NCBI RefSeq assembly: GCF_003634315.1 | Contig: NZ_RBXL01000001.1 | Coordinates: 4,878,501 to 4,942,500 of the forward strand | Reading direction: 5' to 3' | Source: Thiocapsa rosea | GTDB taxonomy: Bacteria; Pseudomonadota; Gammaproteobacteria; Chromatiales; Chromatiaceae | Length of the DNA stretch: 64,000 nucleotides | In this document: in pieces, positions 41,901 to 52,176 of the stretch | Position numbering within the stretch: the first letter of the stretch is position 1 | Layout: the number at the start of each line of letters is the position of its first letter | Notes under the pieces: model-generated | Seen by the model: only the letters and a program-made list of their open reading frames with translations | Told to the model about the DNA's origin: nothing | Databases searched by the model: none | Program-made: the position numbers and the translations under genes

Positions 41901-42089
41901 TCAACCGCGTCCAGAGCGAGATGCTGACTTTCGAGTGAGTTCGACGTTTGGTGCATCCACAACATTTAGCGGGGACGCGGTTTAACATGCTATTTTTAAT
42001 AGTTTAAACCGCGCCGGCTCCAACGGTCGTCAAGTCTGCCGGGGCCGATCCCATCCGAAAACAACGCATACCGCGCCGGGCGCGGTTTA
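41901..42089. repeat. Two-arm interspersed repeat, copy J (complete)
   Basis: Arm 1 from TCAACCGCGTCC (41901) to GGACGCGGTTTA near 41984; linker ACATGCTATTTTTAATAG; arm 2 from TTTAAACCGCGCC to GGGCGCGGTTTA (42089). Same subtype as C and D (GACGTTTGGTGCATCCACAA is shared with C). Unusual in that it lies between divergent genes, ffh and ypjD, and contributes no stop codon; it begins 182 bases from the ffh start and ends 19 before the ypjD start. Confidence 0.88.
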
Positions 42090-42108
42090 GGCCGATCGGT
42101 TTCCATCT

Positions 42109-42924
42109 ATGACCCATACCCTCATCGCCATCGTCGCCATCCTCTGCTACTCGGCTGCCGCCGCTTTGATCGGCATACGCTTGTTCCGCAAGACCGATGG
42201 CTGGACACCGCAGCGCCCGCTGATGCTCGGGCTGATGTTCGTCGGCCTGATGCTGCACAGCTGGCTGCTCTGGGACAGCATCTTCAGCCACGCCGGCCTG
42301 AATCTCGGGTTCTACAACGCGCTGGCGCTGACCACCTGGACCATCATCACACTGCTGCTGGTGTCGAGCTTGACCAAACCGGTCGAGAATCTCGGTCTGC
42401 TGCTGCTGCCGGCCGCAGCACTGAGCCTGGCGTTGGAGGCGTCGTTCGCCGATGTCGACTTCATGCGCCCGACTGCGGATTGGCCCCTGAAGATCCATGT
42501 CCTGCTCTCGATGCTCGCCTACAGCCTCCTGACCCTCGCCGCGGTGCAGGCGGTTCTGCTGGCCGTGCAGGACAGCCATCTGCGCAGCCGCCATCCGGGC
42601 GGTTTCGTGCGAACCCTGCCACCCCTTCAGACGATGGAAAGCCTGCTCTTCGAGATGATCACGGCGGGATTCGTGCTGCTCACGCTGGCCCTGCTGAGCG
42701 GTTTCGCCTTCCTCGAAAACATGCTGGCACAGCACCTGGTGCATAAGACGGTGCTTTCGGTCCTCGCGTGGCTGATGTTCGGCGGACTTCTGATCGGACG
42801 CTTCCGCAAGGGCTGGCGCGGCCGCACCGCCATCGGCTGGACGCTCGGGGGATTCGTCGTCCTGATCCTGGCCTACTTCGGCAGCAAGGCCGTCCTGGAG
42901 TTGGTGCTGCAACGCGCCGGTTAG
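42109..42924 (+). CDS. ypjD: Inner membrane protein YpjD (CcsA/HemX-like)
   Basis: 271-residue integral membrane protein with about eight hydrophobic segments spread over the full length. The conserved WPLKIHVLLSMLAYSLL segment and C-terminal LVHKTVLSVLAWLMFGGLL provide the paired His residues seen in the CcsA/CcmC/HemX group. The location divergent from ffh is the standard context of ypjD. It may bind or handle haem in cytochrome c maturation or regulation, but that is only suggested by the fold. Confidence 0.88.
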   Translation: MTHTLIAIVAILCYSAAAALIGIRLFRKTDGWTPQRPLMLGLMFVGLMLHSWLLWDSIFSHAGLNLGFYNALALTTWTIITLLLVSSLTKPVENLGLLLLPAAALSLALEASFADVDFMRPTADWPLKIHVLLSMLAYSLLTLAAVQAVLLAVQDSHLRSRHPGGFVRTLPPLQTMESLLFEMITAGFVLLTLALLSGFAFLENMLAQHLVHKTVLSVLAWLMFGGLLIGRFRKGWRGRTAIGWTLGGFVVLILAYFGSKAVLELVLQRAG

Positions 42925-42953
42925 GAACGGTTCAGAAACAATCGAAACACGTC

Positions 42954-43027
42954 GGATGGGTAGAGCGAAGCGAAACCCCTCAACGCGGTGGTTTGGAGGA
43001 TGGGTTTCGCCGACGCTCTACCCATCC
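42954..43027. repeat. Nested palindrome of the GGATGGGTAGAGCG type
   Basis: GGATGGGTAGAGCG (42954-42967) is exactly complementary to 43014-43027, and inside it GCGAAACCC faces GGGTTTCGC. A half copy occurs at 63448-63477. It fills most of the 141-base gap between convergent ypjD and the DUF2064 gene, a typical site for a REP-like intergenic palindrome. Confidence 0.75.
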
Positions 43028-43065
43028 TACGCATTCCACAAGGTGCTCACCTTGTTTCCGAATCC

Positions 43066-43683
43066 TCACTTAGGCCGCAAGGCACGATAGCGCATCAGAT
43101 CCTCGGGACGATCCAGATCCCACAGAACCGGAAGCTCCGGACATCGCCACCCCAGCGATGCGATGCGTCGCCGTGTGATCGCGGCGACGCGCTCCCCGCC
43201 CCACGGCATATCCGTGAACAACTCCGGCGCCGAGGCATTGAGCCCGAGCAACACGTAGCCGCCGTCCTCGGCCGGACCCAGAACCGCGTCGGATTCCGCA
43301 AGGGCCGCCAACGCCGAGGCGCAGTAGGCGGCATCGAGTTCCGGGATATCCGCACCGACCAGCAGCACCGTCTCTGCACGACCCAGCGCATCCTCCGCCG
43401 CCCTGCTCAGGCGCTCTCCGAGGTCATCGCCCCGCTGCGTGCGCAGCGCAACGCCGACCGATTCGGCGAGGGCTCGAAAGAGTGAATGCTCGGGGTCGGG
43501 GGAGCACCAGAGCTCCACCGGGGCGAGTCGAGCGTCCGAGAGCCTCCGAACCAGGCGCTCGAGAAGATCGCACGCAAGCTCGGCAGCGCCCGCAGGCCCC
43601 AGCGTCGGAATCAGGCGGGTCTTCACCAGCCCCGGGATCGGCGCCTTGGCGAAGATCAGGATTCGGGCATTCGGATAGCGCAC
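43066..43683 (-). CDS. TIGR04282/DUF2064 family glycosyltransferase
   Basis: 205-residue nucleotide-diphospho-sugar transferase-like protein. Begins RYPNARILIFAKAPIPGLVKTRL and contains LLVGADIPEL and GPAEDGGYVLLGL, the family pattern. GTG at 43683 with GAGG upstream is the likely start. It sits 34 bases after arsS on the same strand; this pair is annotated as arsenosugar biosynthesis in many bacteria. There are no other arsenic genes nearby, so the real product could be another modified sugar. Confidence 0.85.
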   Translation of the reverse strand: MRYPNARILIFAKAPIPGLVKTRLIPTLGPAGAAELACDLLERLVRRLSDARLAPVELWCSPDPEHSLFRALAESVGVALRTQRGDDLGERLSRAAEDALGRAETVLLVGADIPELDAAYCASALAALAESDAVLGPAEDGGYVLLGLNASAPELFTDMPWGGERVAAITRRRIASLGWRCPELPVLWDLDRPEDLMRYRALRPK

Positions 43684-43717
43684 CGACCCGCCCTCGATCC
43701 GACCCGGACCGCTCACC

Positions 43718-44677
43718 TCAGGCCAAGGCCCCGCCGCAGCTACTGCCCTGCCCCGCCGTACAACCATAGCAGTGCTCGGCGGTGCGGATGCGCGAACCCT
43801 CGAGCACATCGTGACCGAGGGAGGAGATATGGAGCCGCCGCGCGTCCCGCTCGAGCGCTAAACCAAGCATCTGATTGAAGTCGCAATCAAAGACAAAGCC
43901 CTGCCAATCCACGCTGATCAGATCGCGACACATGACGGCGTCGAGATTCTCCGCGCGATAGGCGCCCTTCAGAAGGGTCATATAGTCGGCGAACTGTCCG
44001 GTCGACTGGAGCAGACTGCCGAAGCGCTTGATCGGCATGTTCGTGATCGTCAACAACCGACTGAAGACGATGCCGTAACGCTCGCCGAGAGCGGCCCGGT
44101 AATCGGCCTCCAAAGCGCATTGTGCGGGCGGCAAGGTCGGACCCTGCGGGTTGTACACCAGGTCCAGCTCGAGACCGCTGCCCTCGACGCCGTAGCCCAG
44201 CCGATTGAGCTGCCGCAGACCTGCAATACTGGCCGCAAACACGCCGCTGCCGCGTTGAGTGTCGACGTTCTCCTCCAAATAACAGGGCAAGGACGCGATA
44301 ATGCGAACGCCCTGCTCCGCCAAGAAAGCACCGAGATCCTCATGGCCCGGCTCCGAGAGGATCGTCAGGTTGCAGCGATCGATCACCTCCGCGCCACGAC
44401 GACGCCCCTCGCGCGCCAGACGACGAAACTCCGGGTGCATCTCGGGCGCGCCACCGGTGATATCGAGCGTGCGCACCGGCTGCCGATCCAGGAATGCAAG
44501 CACCGCCTCGACCGTCTCCTCGCTCATCGACTCGGAGCGCTTAGGCCCCGCATCGACGTGACAGTGAATACAGCTCTGATTACAGCGATAGCCCAGATTG
44601 ATCTGAAGGGTCTGTAGGCGACGCCGGTCGATCGCGGGAAAGTCGGACGGGAAGAGCAACGGCAGGGAATCCAGCAT
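43718..44677 (-). CDS. arsS: ArsS family radical SAM protein (DUF3641 C-terminal domain)
   Basis: 319 residues from the ATG at 44677 (GGAG upstream). N-terminal radical-SAM cluster motif CNQSCIHC follows LQTLQINLGYR; LDITGGAPEMHPEF follows as in ArsS. The C-terminal DUF3641 half has CYGCTAGQGSSCGG, extra Cys residues likely binding a second cluster. ArsS is proposed to transfer a deoxyadenosyl group to dimethylarsenite in arsenosugar formation. An earlier TTG (44758) would add 27 residues that homologues lack. Confidence 0.9.
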   Translation of the reverse strand: MLDSLPLLFPSDFPAIDRRRLQTLQINLGYRCNQSCIHCHVDAGPKRSESMSEETVEAVLAFLDRQPVRTLDITGGAPEMHPEFRRLAREGRRRGAEVIDRCNLTILSEPGHEDLGAFLAEQGVRIIASLPCYLEENVDTQRGSGVFAASIAGLRQLNRLGYGVEGSGLELDLVYNPQGPTLPPAQCALEADYRAALGERYGIVFSRLLTITNMPIKRFGSLLQSTGQFADYMTLLKGAYRAENLDAVMCRDLISVDWQGFVFDCDFNQMLGLALERDARRLHISSLGHDVLEGSRIRTAEHCYGCTAGQGSSCGGALA

Positions 44678-44813
44678 GCGCACTCCGGGGTGATCGTGGG
44701 GAAGGTTTGCAGGACTTGTTTCGAGACGCTGCCACGGTGCACAATGCGCCGTCGGCAACGCTTAGCCCCTGAACAGAGTCGGGGCAGATCTTCGCCGAAA
44801 CAATCAGACACAC

Positions 44814-44889
<76 letters not shown>

Positions 44890-44899
44890 CCGACACGAA

Positions 44900-44926
44900 A
44901 GCCAGGCTCCGGCCTGGCTTTTTTTT
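44900..44926 (+). terminator. Rho-independent terminator after tRNA-Ala
   Basis: AGCCAGGC and GCCTGGCT form an 8-bp stem around a 4-base loop and are followed by a run of eight T. It starts 11 bases past the tRNA 3' end. The best intrinsic terminator in the window. Confidence 0.92.
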
Positions 44927-44938
44927 GCCTTTATCGCC

Positions 44939-45103
44939 ACCGCCGACAGACCTTTTACACGGCTCACCGGCCAGAGCCCGCGCACCGTCGACAAGAGGAT
45001 CACCGCTCCGACCGAGCTGGGTCTGGTGCGAGGCATGAAGCGCGAGCGCATACACGAAGACACCGCCTACCTGGAACTGCAGCACAGGGAAGACGCGCAA
45101 TGA
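44939..45103 (+). pseudogene. Fragment resembling the C-terminal winged helix of a Fic-family protein
   Basis: In one frame this reads TADRPFTRLTGQSPRTVDK... then [22 protein letters not shown] and a stop at 45101-45103. The pattern (T-G-x-S-x-R-T-V-x-K-R-I, E-L-G-L-V-R, R-x-R, A-Y-L-E-L) matches the winged-helix end of Fic/DOC-type proteins. The catalytic Fic domain is missing; upstream is the tRNA and its terminator. Probably the leftover of a gene lost when the island formed. No start codon can be proposed. Confidence 0.45.
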
Positions 45104-45122
45104 CGAATCCGGAACGCCACCG

Positions 45123-47615
<2,493 letters not shown>

Positions 47616-47699
47616 GAGACGATCTGCAGGCCGTGGCGTCCGAAGTGTCCGGTCGATAGACTTGGCGTCGGAGAATTGACCCATCGACAGGCCGATATC

Positions 47700-47906
47700 A
47701 TGGAAACACTGACCGTCTCCCCCAAGTTCCAGATCGTTATCCCAAAAACCATTCGCGACGATCTGCACCTGACCGCCGGGCAAAAAGTTCAGGCTATCGC
47801 CTACGATGACCGCATCGAACTGATCCCCGTGCGCCCATTGCCCGCCATGCGTGGTTTCCTCAAAGGGATCGAGACCGACGTACCCCGTGACGAAGACCGG
47901 GCATGA
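47700..47906 (+). CDS. vapB: AbrB/MazE-family antitoxin (VapB-type)
   Basis: 68-residue swapped-hairpin DNA-binding protein: METLTVSPKFQIVIPKTIRDDL then LTAGQKVQAI, the SpoVT/AbrB pattern. The C-terminal half (PLPAMRGFLKGIETDVPRDE) would bind the toxin. Its stop overlaps the vapC ATG (ATGA). Likely autoregulates the pair through the sequence in 47616-47699. Confidence 0.92.
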   Translation: METLTVSPKFQIVIPKTIRDDLHLTAGQKVQAIAYDDRIELIPVRPLPAMRGFLKGIETDVPRDEDRA

Positions 47907-48289
47907 ACGTTGTCGATTCATCGGGGTGGCTCGAATACTTCGCCGATGGTCCCAACGCGGGATTTTTCGCCGAGCCCATCGAGGCGGTGGCCGATCTGAT
48001 CGTGCCCGTCATCAGCCTCTACGAGGTTTTCAAGCGGATTCTCCAGCAACGCGACGAGGGGGCCGCGCTCCAAGCAGTGGCGCTCATGCGACAAGGCCGG
48101 GTTGTTGACCTATCCGAGGCGCTTGCCTTGTCGGCTGCCCGACTCAGCGTCAAGCACCGGCTGCCCATGGCCGACAGCCTGATGCTCGCCACCGCTCGCC
48201 GTTTCGAGGCGACACTTTGGACCCAGGACGCGGATTTCGACGGCATCCCGGGGGTTCGGTTTCGGGCCAAGACCCAAGGTGAGACATGA
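47903..48289 (+). CDS. vapC: PIN-domain toxin VapC
   Basis: 128-residue RNase toxin. The acidic PIN residues are present: Asp5 (MNVVDSSGW), Glu in SLYEVFKR, Asp in PMADSLMLATAR and Asp in LWTQDADF, so it should be active. Coupled to vapB by ATGA overlap and to the next gene by another ATGA. Substrate RNA unknown; many VapC cut tRNA-fMet or other tRNAs. Confidence 0.92.
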   Translation: MNVVDSSGWLEYFADGPNAGFFAEPIEAVADLIVPVISLYEVFKRILQQRDEGAALQAVALMRQGRVVDLSEALALSAARLSVKHRLPMADSLMLATARRFEATLWTQDADFDGIPGVRFRAKTQGET

Positions 48290-48513
48290 ACACGACTCCC
48301 GATCATGACGGCATGCCCGTTGAAATCGACTTCTCCGGCGGTACTCGCGGTACGTTCTTTCACCCTGGCGCACAGGTACGACTGCCGATCCATCTGGAAG
48401 CCGAGGTTCAGAGCACGCTCGCAGCTATCGCCAATGCAAAGGGCATAGAACTGTCCGTGTTGGTTAACGATCTGCTCAGGAAGGATATTGAACTGATTCA
48501 GATGGCGCGTTGA
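48286..48513 (+). CDS. Small antitoxin-like protein, ribbon-helix-helix type
   Basis: 75 residues. N-terminal EIDFSGGTRGTFFHPGAQVRLPIHL is found in short BrnA/CopG-like antitoxins, and the rest (VQSTLAAIANAKGIELSVLVNDLLRKDIELI) fits a ribbon-helix-helix fold. It starts inside the vapC stop (ATGA), so it belongs to the same transcript. No toxin partner of the BrnT type is beside it. Family placement is by pattern, not certain. Confidence 0.75.
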   Translation: MNTTPDHDGMPVEIDFSGGTRGTFFHPGAQVRLPIHLEAEVQSTLAAIANAKGIELSVLVNDLLRKDIELIQMAR

Positions 48514-48540
48514 GCTCATCGCAACGGCGAGGCAATACCT

Positions 48541-48768
48541 ATGAACTGCTGCATCTGCAAGCAGGGGATCCTGACGGACGGCCACACCACCATGACCTTG
48601 GAGTGCGATGGCGTCGTGCTGGCCTTCAAGCAGGTGCCTGCGCACGTCTGCGAGACCTGCGGCGAGGCCGATATGGATGAAGCCGTGACCCGCGATCTGC
48701 TTGCCTTGGCCGAGCGAGCCGTGGCGGCGGGGGTCGAAGTGGATGTGCGTCATTATGTCGCCGCATAA
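48541..48768 (+). CDS. YgiT-type zinc finger protein (MqsA-like antitoxin domain)
   Basis: 75 residues with two Cys pairs: CICKQG at the N-terminus (Cys3/Cys6 in MNCCIC) and CETCGE in the middle, followed by a helix with DEAVTRDLLALAERA. Such proteins are antitoxins for DUF4258-type or MqsR-like toxins. The gene before it is not such a toxin, so this copy appears orphaned, unlike the similar gene at 51802. Confidence 0.85.
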   Translation: MNCCICKQGILTDGHTTMTLECDGVVLAFKQVPAHVCETCGEADMDEAVTRDLLALAERAVAAGVEVDVRHYVAA

Positions 48769-48784
48769 AAACAGTGGAGCGTCG

Positions 48785-48893
48785 TTCGAAAGCCGGTGGA
48801 ACGAGCACCGCGAGACATCGACCGAGATCCAGGGCAAGCAGGATGCGGCGGCGCAGGCATTGCGGGGGGTTAAAGGGGTTGGGGTATGCCTGA
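48785..48893 (+). pseudogene. Second, diverged copy of an hsdM 3' end
   Basis: The stretch reads FESRW...[17 protein letters not shown], similar to the true HsdM C-terminus FETWW...[17 protein letters not shown]; my hand alignment gives 17 identities in 27. After a small frame change the rest reads LKGLGYA followed by TGA at 48891-48893, a normal HsdM ending. That TGA overlaps the hsdS ATG at 48886. So this looks like the original hsdM-hsdS joint, left behind when the upstream part was replaced or displaced. Confidence 0.75.
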
Positions 48894-49154
48894 TTTGGGT
48901 TCGCTACTGACCCTTGAGTACGGCGAAGCAATGCCTGCAGAGGCGCGCTCCGGTCATGGTTTTCCGGTCTTTGGATCGAATGGTGAGGTCGGCCGCCACG
49001 GCAAGTTCTTGGTGGCAGAACCAGGAATCATCGTTGGGCGCAAAGGCAGTGTTGGAAAAGTCACTTGGTCAGATGAATCGTTCTGGCCGATCGACACGAC
49101 TTACTGGGTGAAATGCGCGTCAGAGGATCGGCGATGGATTTACTGGGTGTTGAC
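48886..49154 (+). pseudogene. hsdS: hsdS, 5' part (interrupted by insertion sequence)
   Basis: Specificity subunit of the type I system, N-terminal target recognition domain: LLTLEYGEAMP, FPVFGSNGEVGRHG, PGIIVGRKGSVGKVT and FWPIDTTYWV are classical HsdS TRD1 motifs. The reading frame stops 55 bases inside the insertion sequence. The coding sequence resumes at 50656; the two pieces (269 + 943 bases) join in frame once the element and one target copy are removed, giving 403 residues. ATG at 48886 has a G-rich binding site (GGGGTTGGGG). Confidence 0.93.
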
Positions 49155-50647
49155 GGCTCTCCCGGAATTCAGGGAAAGCGCTAAAATATTTAAAAACATG
49201 ACGTTGTAGTCATTTTGACCGAACACGTTGGTTGAAAATATCGCTGGACGCACCCCGTCCAAGCCATTTTTAAGCGGTTGTTTTTCATTGATCAGCGCGC
49301 GAAAACCCGATAACCGCACAGATCGAGGTACACCCTCTGGTAGAGCCGGCGCAGGTTGCTCAAGCCATAGCACCGCCGTTTTAATACTTTGATCTTGTTG
49401 TTGAGACCTTCGACGAAACCGCTCGTGTGTCGTTCGGTAAAATAATTGGTGATCTCGTCCCAATGACGGCGCAACGTTTTCAGGAAGGATTGAAAACACG
49501 TCATCTCGGCGTTCTTGACCCGTCGCATCCAGCCACTGAGTTTGCGCTTGGCCTGACCTTTGGACAGGGGCATGTCGTAGACCTCGGTGAGGGCTTGGCT
49601 GAGGGCATGAGCTTGCGCGAGTTGCGGGGAATAGGCGAACAACCGGGCGCGGATCCGCCGTTCCTCGGCGCTCAAGTCGGATTCGCGCTTGCGCAGGATC
49701 CAATGGACGTTCTTGAGCCCGCCGTACTCGGTTTTCGACAGGTCGCGCTTGAGCCGGCGCAGTTCTGTCTTGCGCAACGTCTCCACGGCGTCGCGATACA
49801 AACGCGCGACATGGAAGCGATCGGCGCAGATGGCGACGTGCGTGCCGAAGACGGCCTTGGCCGCACCGATGAAGCCGCTGTACAGGTCGGTGCACACGAC
49901 GCGAACGGTGCGCCGCAAGGATTTTGGGATCGTGCGCAAAAACGCCTCGACGGTCGCGCGCTTACGGTCCTTGAGCACGGCGAGGATGCTCAGGGTGTCC
50001 TCGACCCTGGCGCTGACGATCACCACGAAATTGCCGTGGCCTTTGGTCAAGGCGATCTCGTCGAGCCCGAGCACGGGCAGCGCCGTGAGCGTCGTCCAGT
50101 CGATCTGGCTCGGGACGCACCGATCGAGAATACCGTCGAGGTGCTCCGGGGTGACGGCCTCCTTGTGCGCGACGTCTTCCAGGGTGCTGTTGATCAGGGC
50201 GCGCATCAGGCTGTGTTCGAACGCACGGGTGAAGCCGCTGCGCGGGTCGTACCAGTCCACCCGTTGGGTGGTGGTGGGATGATCCCGGCAATCGGGGCAG
50301 CGATACCGTTTGGGACGAATGAGAATTTCGGTGCGATGCTCGAAGATCGACAGATGGCGCAACCGCCGTTCTTCACCGAGTCCATGCGGCTCGGTGATGC
50401 GTCGGCCGCAGCTCCGGCACTGCGTGCCCTCCTCGGTGCTGTGCACATGAATTTCCAGCACAGCGGCGTCCGTGATCTCGACGCGGTCGATGGCGATCTG
50501 CGGCAGTCCGAGCAGGCGCAGGAGTTGGCTCTGGTCAATCATCGGTTTTCCATTGAGTTAAAAGCGTTCGAATGGAAGTTTACCAAGATTGGCTGCGTAG
50601 AACACTGATTTTACTAAACTTGGCGTTCCCTGAGATCCGGGAGAGCC
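49155..50647. mobile_element. ISL3-family insertion sequence, 1493 bp, complete
   Basis: Ends are 22-bp inverted repeats (49155-49176 and 50626-50647), beginning GGCTCTCCCGGA and ending CAGGGAA, differing at only two or three positions. The flanks carry the 8-bp direct repeat GTGTTGAC (49147-49154 and 50648-50655), the ISL3-typical target duplication. It contains one transposase gene on the minus strand. Both ends, the target duplication and an intact transposase suggest a recent and possibly still mobile insertion. Confidence 0.97.
49292..50542 (-). CDS. tnpA: ISL3-family transposase
   Basis: 416 residues, full length. N-terminal zinc finger (CRSCGRR and CPDC pairs), then a helix-turn-helix region, then the DDE core: Asp in GLDEIALTKGHG, Asp in CTDLYSGFIGAAK, Glu in GFVEGLNNKIKVLKRR. 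The final GLSNLRRLYQRV is standard for ISL3. No frameshift or stop, so it should be active. Transcribed against hsdS. Confidence 0.96.
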   Translation of the reverse strand: MIDQSQLLRLLGLPQIAIDRVEITDAAVLEIHVHSTEEGTQCRSCGRRITEPHGLGEERRLRHLSIFEHRTEILIRPKRYRCPDCRDHPTTTQRVDWYDPRSGFTRAFEHSLMRALINSTLEDVAHKEAVTPEHLDGILDRCVPSQIDWTTLTALPVLGLDEIALTKGHGNFVVIVSARVEDTLSILAVLKDRKRATVEAFLRTIPKSLRRTVRVVCTDLYSGFIGAAKAVFGTHVAICADRFHVARLYRDAVETLRKTELRRLKRDLSKTEYGGLKNVHWILRKRESDLSAEERRIRARLFAYSPQLAQAHALSQALTEVYDMPLSKGQAKRKLSGWMRRVKNAEMTCFQSFLKTLRRHWDEITNYFTERHTSGFVEGLNNKIKVLKRRCYGLSNLRRLYQRVYLDLCGYRVFAR

Positions 50648-50655
50648 GTGTTGAC

Positions 50656-51598
50656 CTGGCTGCCGTTGGCTCGACTCGATAGCTCAACGGGCGTTCCCGG
50701 CCTTAATCGAAATGACGTCTACGCGCTGACGGTTAATCGCCCGAGAGCGGGCGAGAGGCACAAGATCGCACAAGTCCTCAACACCCTCGACACCGCCATC
50801 CATGATACCGAAGCGATCATCGCCAAGCTCAAGGCCGTCAAGCAGGGCCTGCTGCACGACCTGCTGACACGCGGCATCGACGCCAACGGCGAACTGCGCC
50901 CGCCCCAGGCTGAGGCGCCGCATCTCTACAAGGCTTCGCCGCTGGGGTGGATTCCAAACGACTGGGAAGCCAGCGGGCTTGCTGCCGTAGCCCCAAGAGA
51001 TCGTTCTGTGATCCGAACCGGCCCCTTCGGATCGTCACTCAAAGGGGAGCATTGGCGAGAAAGCGGCAGGCCCGTCGTCACCATAGGATCATTGGGTGAT
51101 GCAGCGTTTATCGCTTCAGAACTCCTGTTTGTCGATGACTCAACCGCTGCCCGCTTGGCCGAATTCGCGTTGATCCCTGGCGACATTGTCTTTTCAAGAG
51201 TTGCTGACGTCGGAAGGTCGGTCGTCGTTTTAGAGAGCGAGCGTGGTTGGATCATGTCCTCAAACCTCATGCGAATCTCCTGCGAATCGGCGAAGGCACA
51301 ACCGCACTTTCTTCAGATGCTTCTGTCGAGTTCGGTCATGGTCCGGAAACAGTTGAGAACCACGGTGAACTCAGCCGGCAGGGATGTAGCCAACAGCGCA
51401 GTACTGATGGGTCTGTGCTTCCCATGGCCGTCGCCGACCGAGCAAGACCAGATCCTGAGCAAGGCGCGGGCGGTGAGCGATCGTTTGGTGTACGAGGAGA
51501 AGGATCTCAAGAAACTGCTCGACTCCAAGATCGGCCTCATGGACGACCTCCTCACCGGCCGCGTCCGCGTCACACCCCTGCTGGAGGCGGCGCCATGA
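50656..51598 (+). pseudogene. hsdS: hsdS, 3' part (interrupted by insertion sequence)
   Basis: Continues HsdS after the insertion: LDSSTGVPGLNRNDVYAL closes TRD1; RHKIAQVLNTLDTAIHDTEAIIAKLK...KQGLLHDLLTRG is the central conserved coiled coil; GWIPNDWEASGL opens TRD2, which contains RTGPFGSSLKGEHW; and KLLDSKIGLMDDLLTGRVRV is the distal conserved helix. No damage other than the insertion. The piece itself could be translated from GTG at 50648 only as an incomplete subunit. TGA overlaps the next ATG. Confidence 0.94.
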
Positions 51599-51797
51599 TC
51601 ACGGAAGACTGGATCAAGCAGTGCGCGACCACCGACCACGACCGCTATTCCCGCCACGCCGATCGGGAACGCCAGAACGATGACCTCACACTCGCCGAGA
51701 TCGAACAGGCGCTGGTCTCCGGCCGCATCCTCGAGCAGTATCCGGACACGGGCCGCCCATGCCGCCGAAGTTCAAGAATCCCTACGAGCGAGCTTAG
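51595..51797 (+). pseudogene. DUF4258-type toxin, internally deleted
   Basis: Starts MITEDWIKQCATTDHDRYSRHADRE and LTLAEIEQALVSGRILEQYPDTGR, the N-terminal half of DUF4258 proteins (RelE/MqsR-like toxins). After PDTGR the expected central strand (usually with conserved hydrophobic and His residues) is missing. In another frame the next bases read PPKFKNPYERA and TAG at 51795-51797, compatible with the family's C-terminus. A small deletion with frameshift therefore joins the two ends. In the original frame it runs on into the antitoxin without a stop. ATG overlaps the hsdS stop. Confidence 0.7.
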
Positions 51798-51801
51798 AGC
51801 C

Positions 51802-52059
51802 ATGAGTCAGCATTGCGCCTTCTGCGGCCACAAGCATCTGACCGCCAAGACCACGCGTTACATCCATCAGCAGGCCGACGAGCTGCTCATCGTCGATGAT
51901 GTCCCCTGCCTGGCGTGCGACTACTGCGGGGAGCAGTATTTCGATGCTGCCGTGTTGAAGGCGATCGAGGCGGAGCACTCGGCGATTGTCCGGCACTGCA
52001 AGACGCCGCAAGCCGTCAAGCCGGTGGCAGTGGAATCCTTCAATGCACTGTCGGGTTGA
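51802..52059 (+). CDS. YgiT-type zinc finger antitoxin
   Basis: 85 residues: CAFCGHKHLTAKTTRYI followed by CLACDYCGEQYFDAAVLKAIEAEH, the two-Cys-pair MqsA-N pattern with a helical tail. It would neutralise the DUF4258 toxin before it, which is broken. The frame is continuous with the truncated toxin, so a fused product of 154 residues from 51595 is also possible. The 117 bases up to hsdR contain no recognisable gene. Confidence 0.85.
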   Translation: MSQHCAFCGHKHLTAKTTRYIHQQADELLIVDDVPCLACDYCGEQYFDAAVLKAIEAEHSAIVRHCKTPQAVKPVAVESFNALSG

Positions 52060-52176
52060 CCGACACTGCACCATTGGTGCAAGCGCCGCTTGCACAACAC
52101 GTCCAACAGCCTGTTGGGCATCCCGAAGTCCGAGGATGAAGCGCATGACGACGCGCCATGTGGGGGAGGTCCGTTG

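Noticed and set aside
44751-44800. GCCCC...GGGGC hairpin upstream of arsS as a riboswitch
   Set aside because: Only a 5-bp stem; nothing matches a known riboswitch core.
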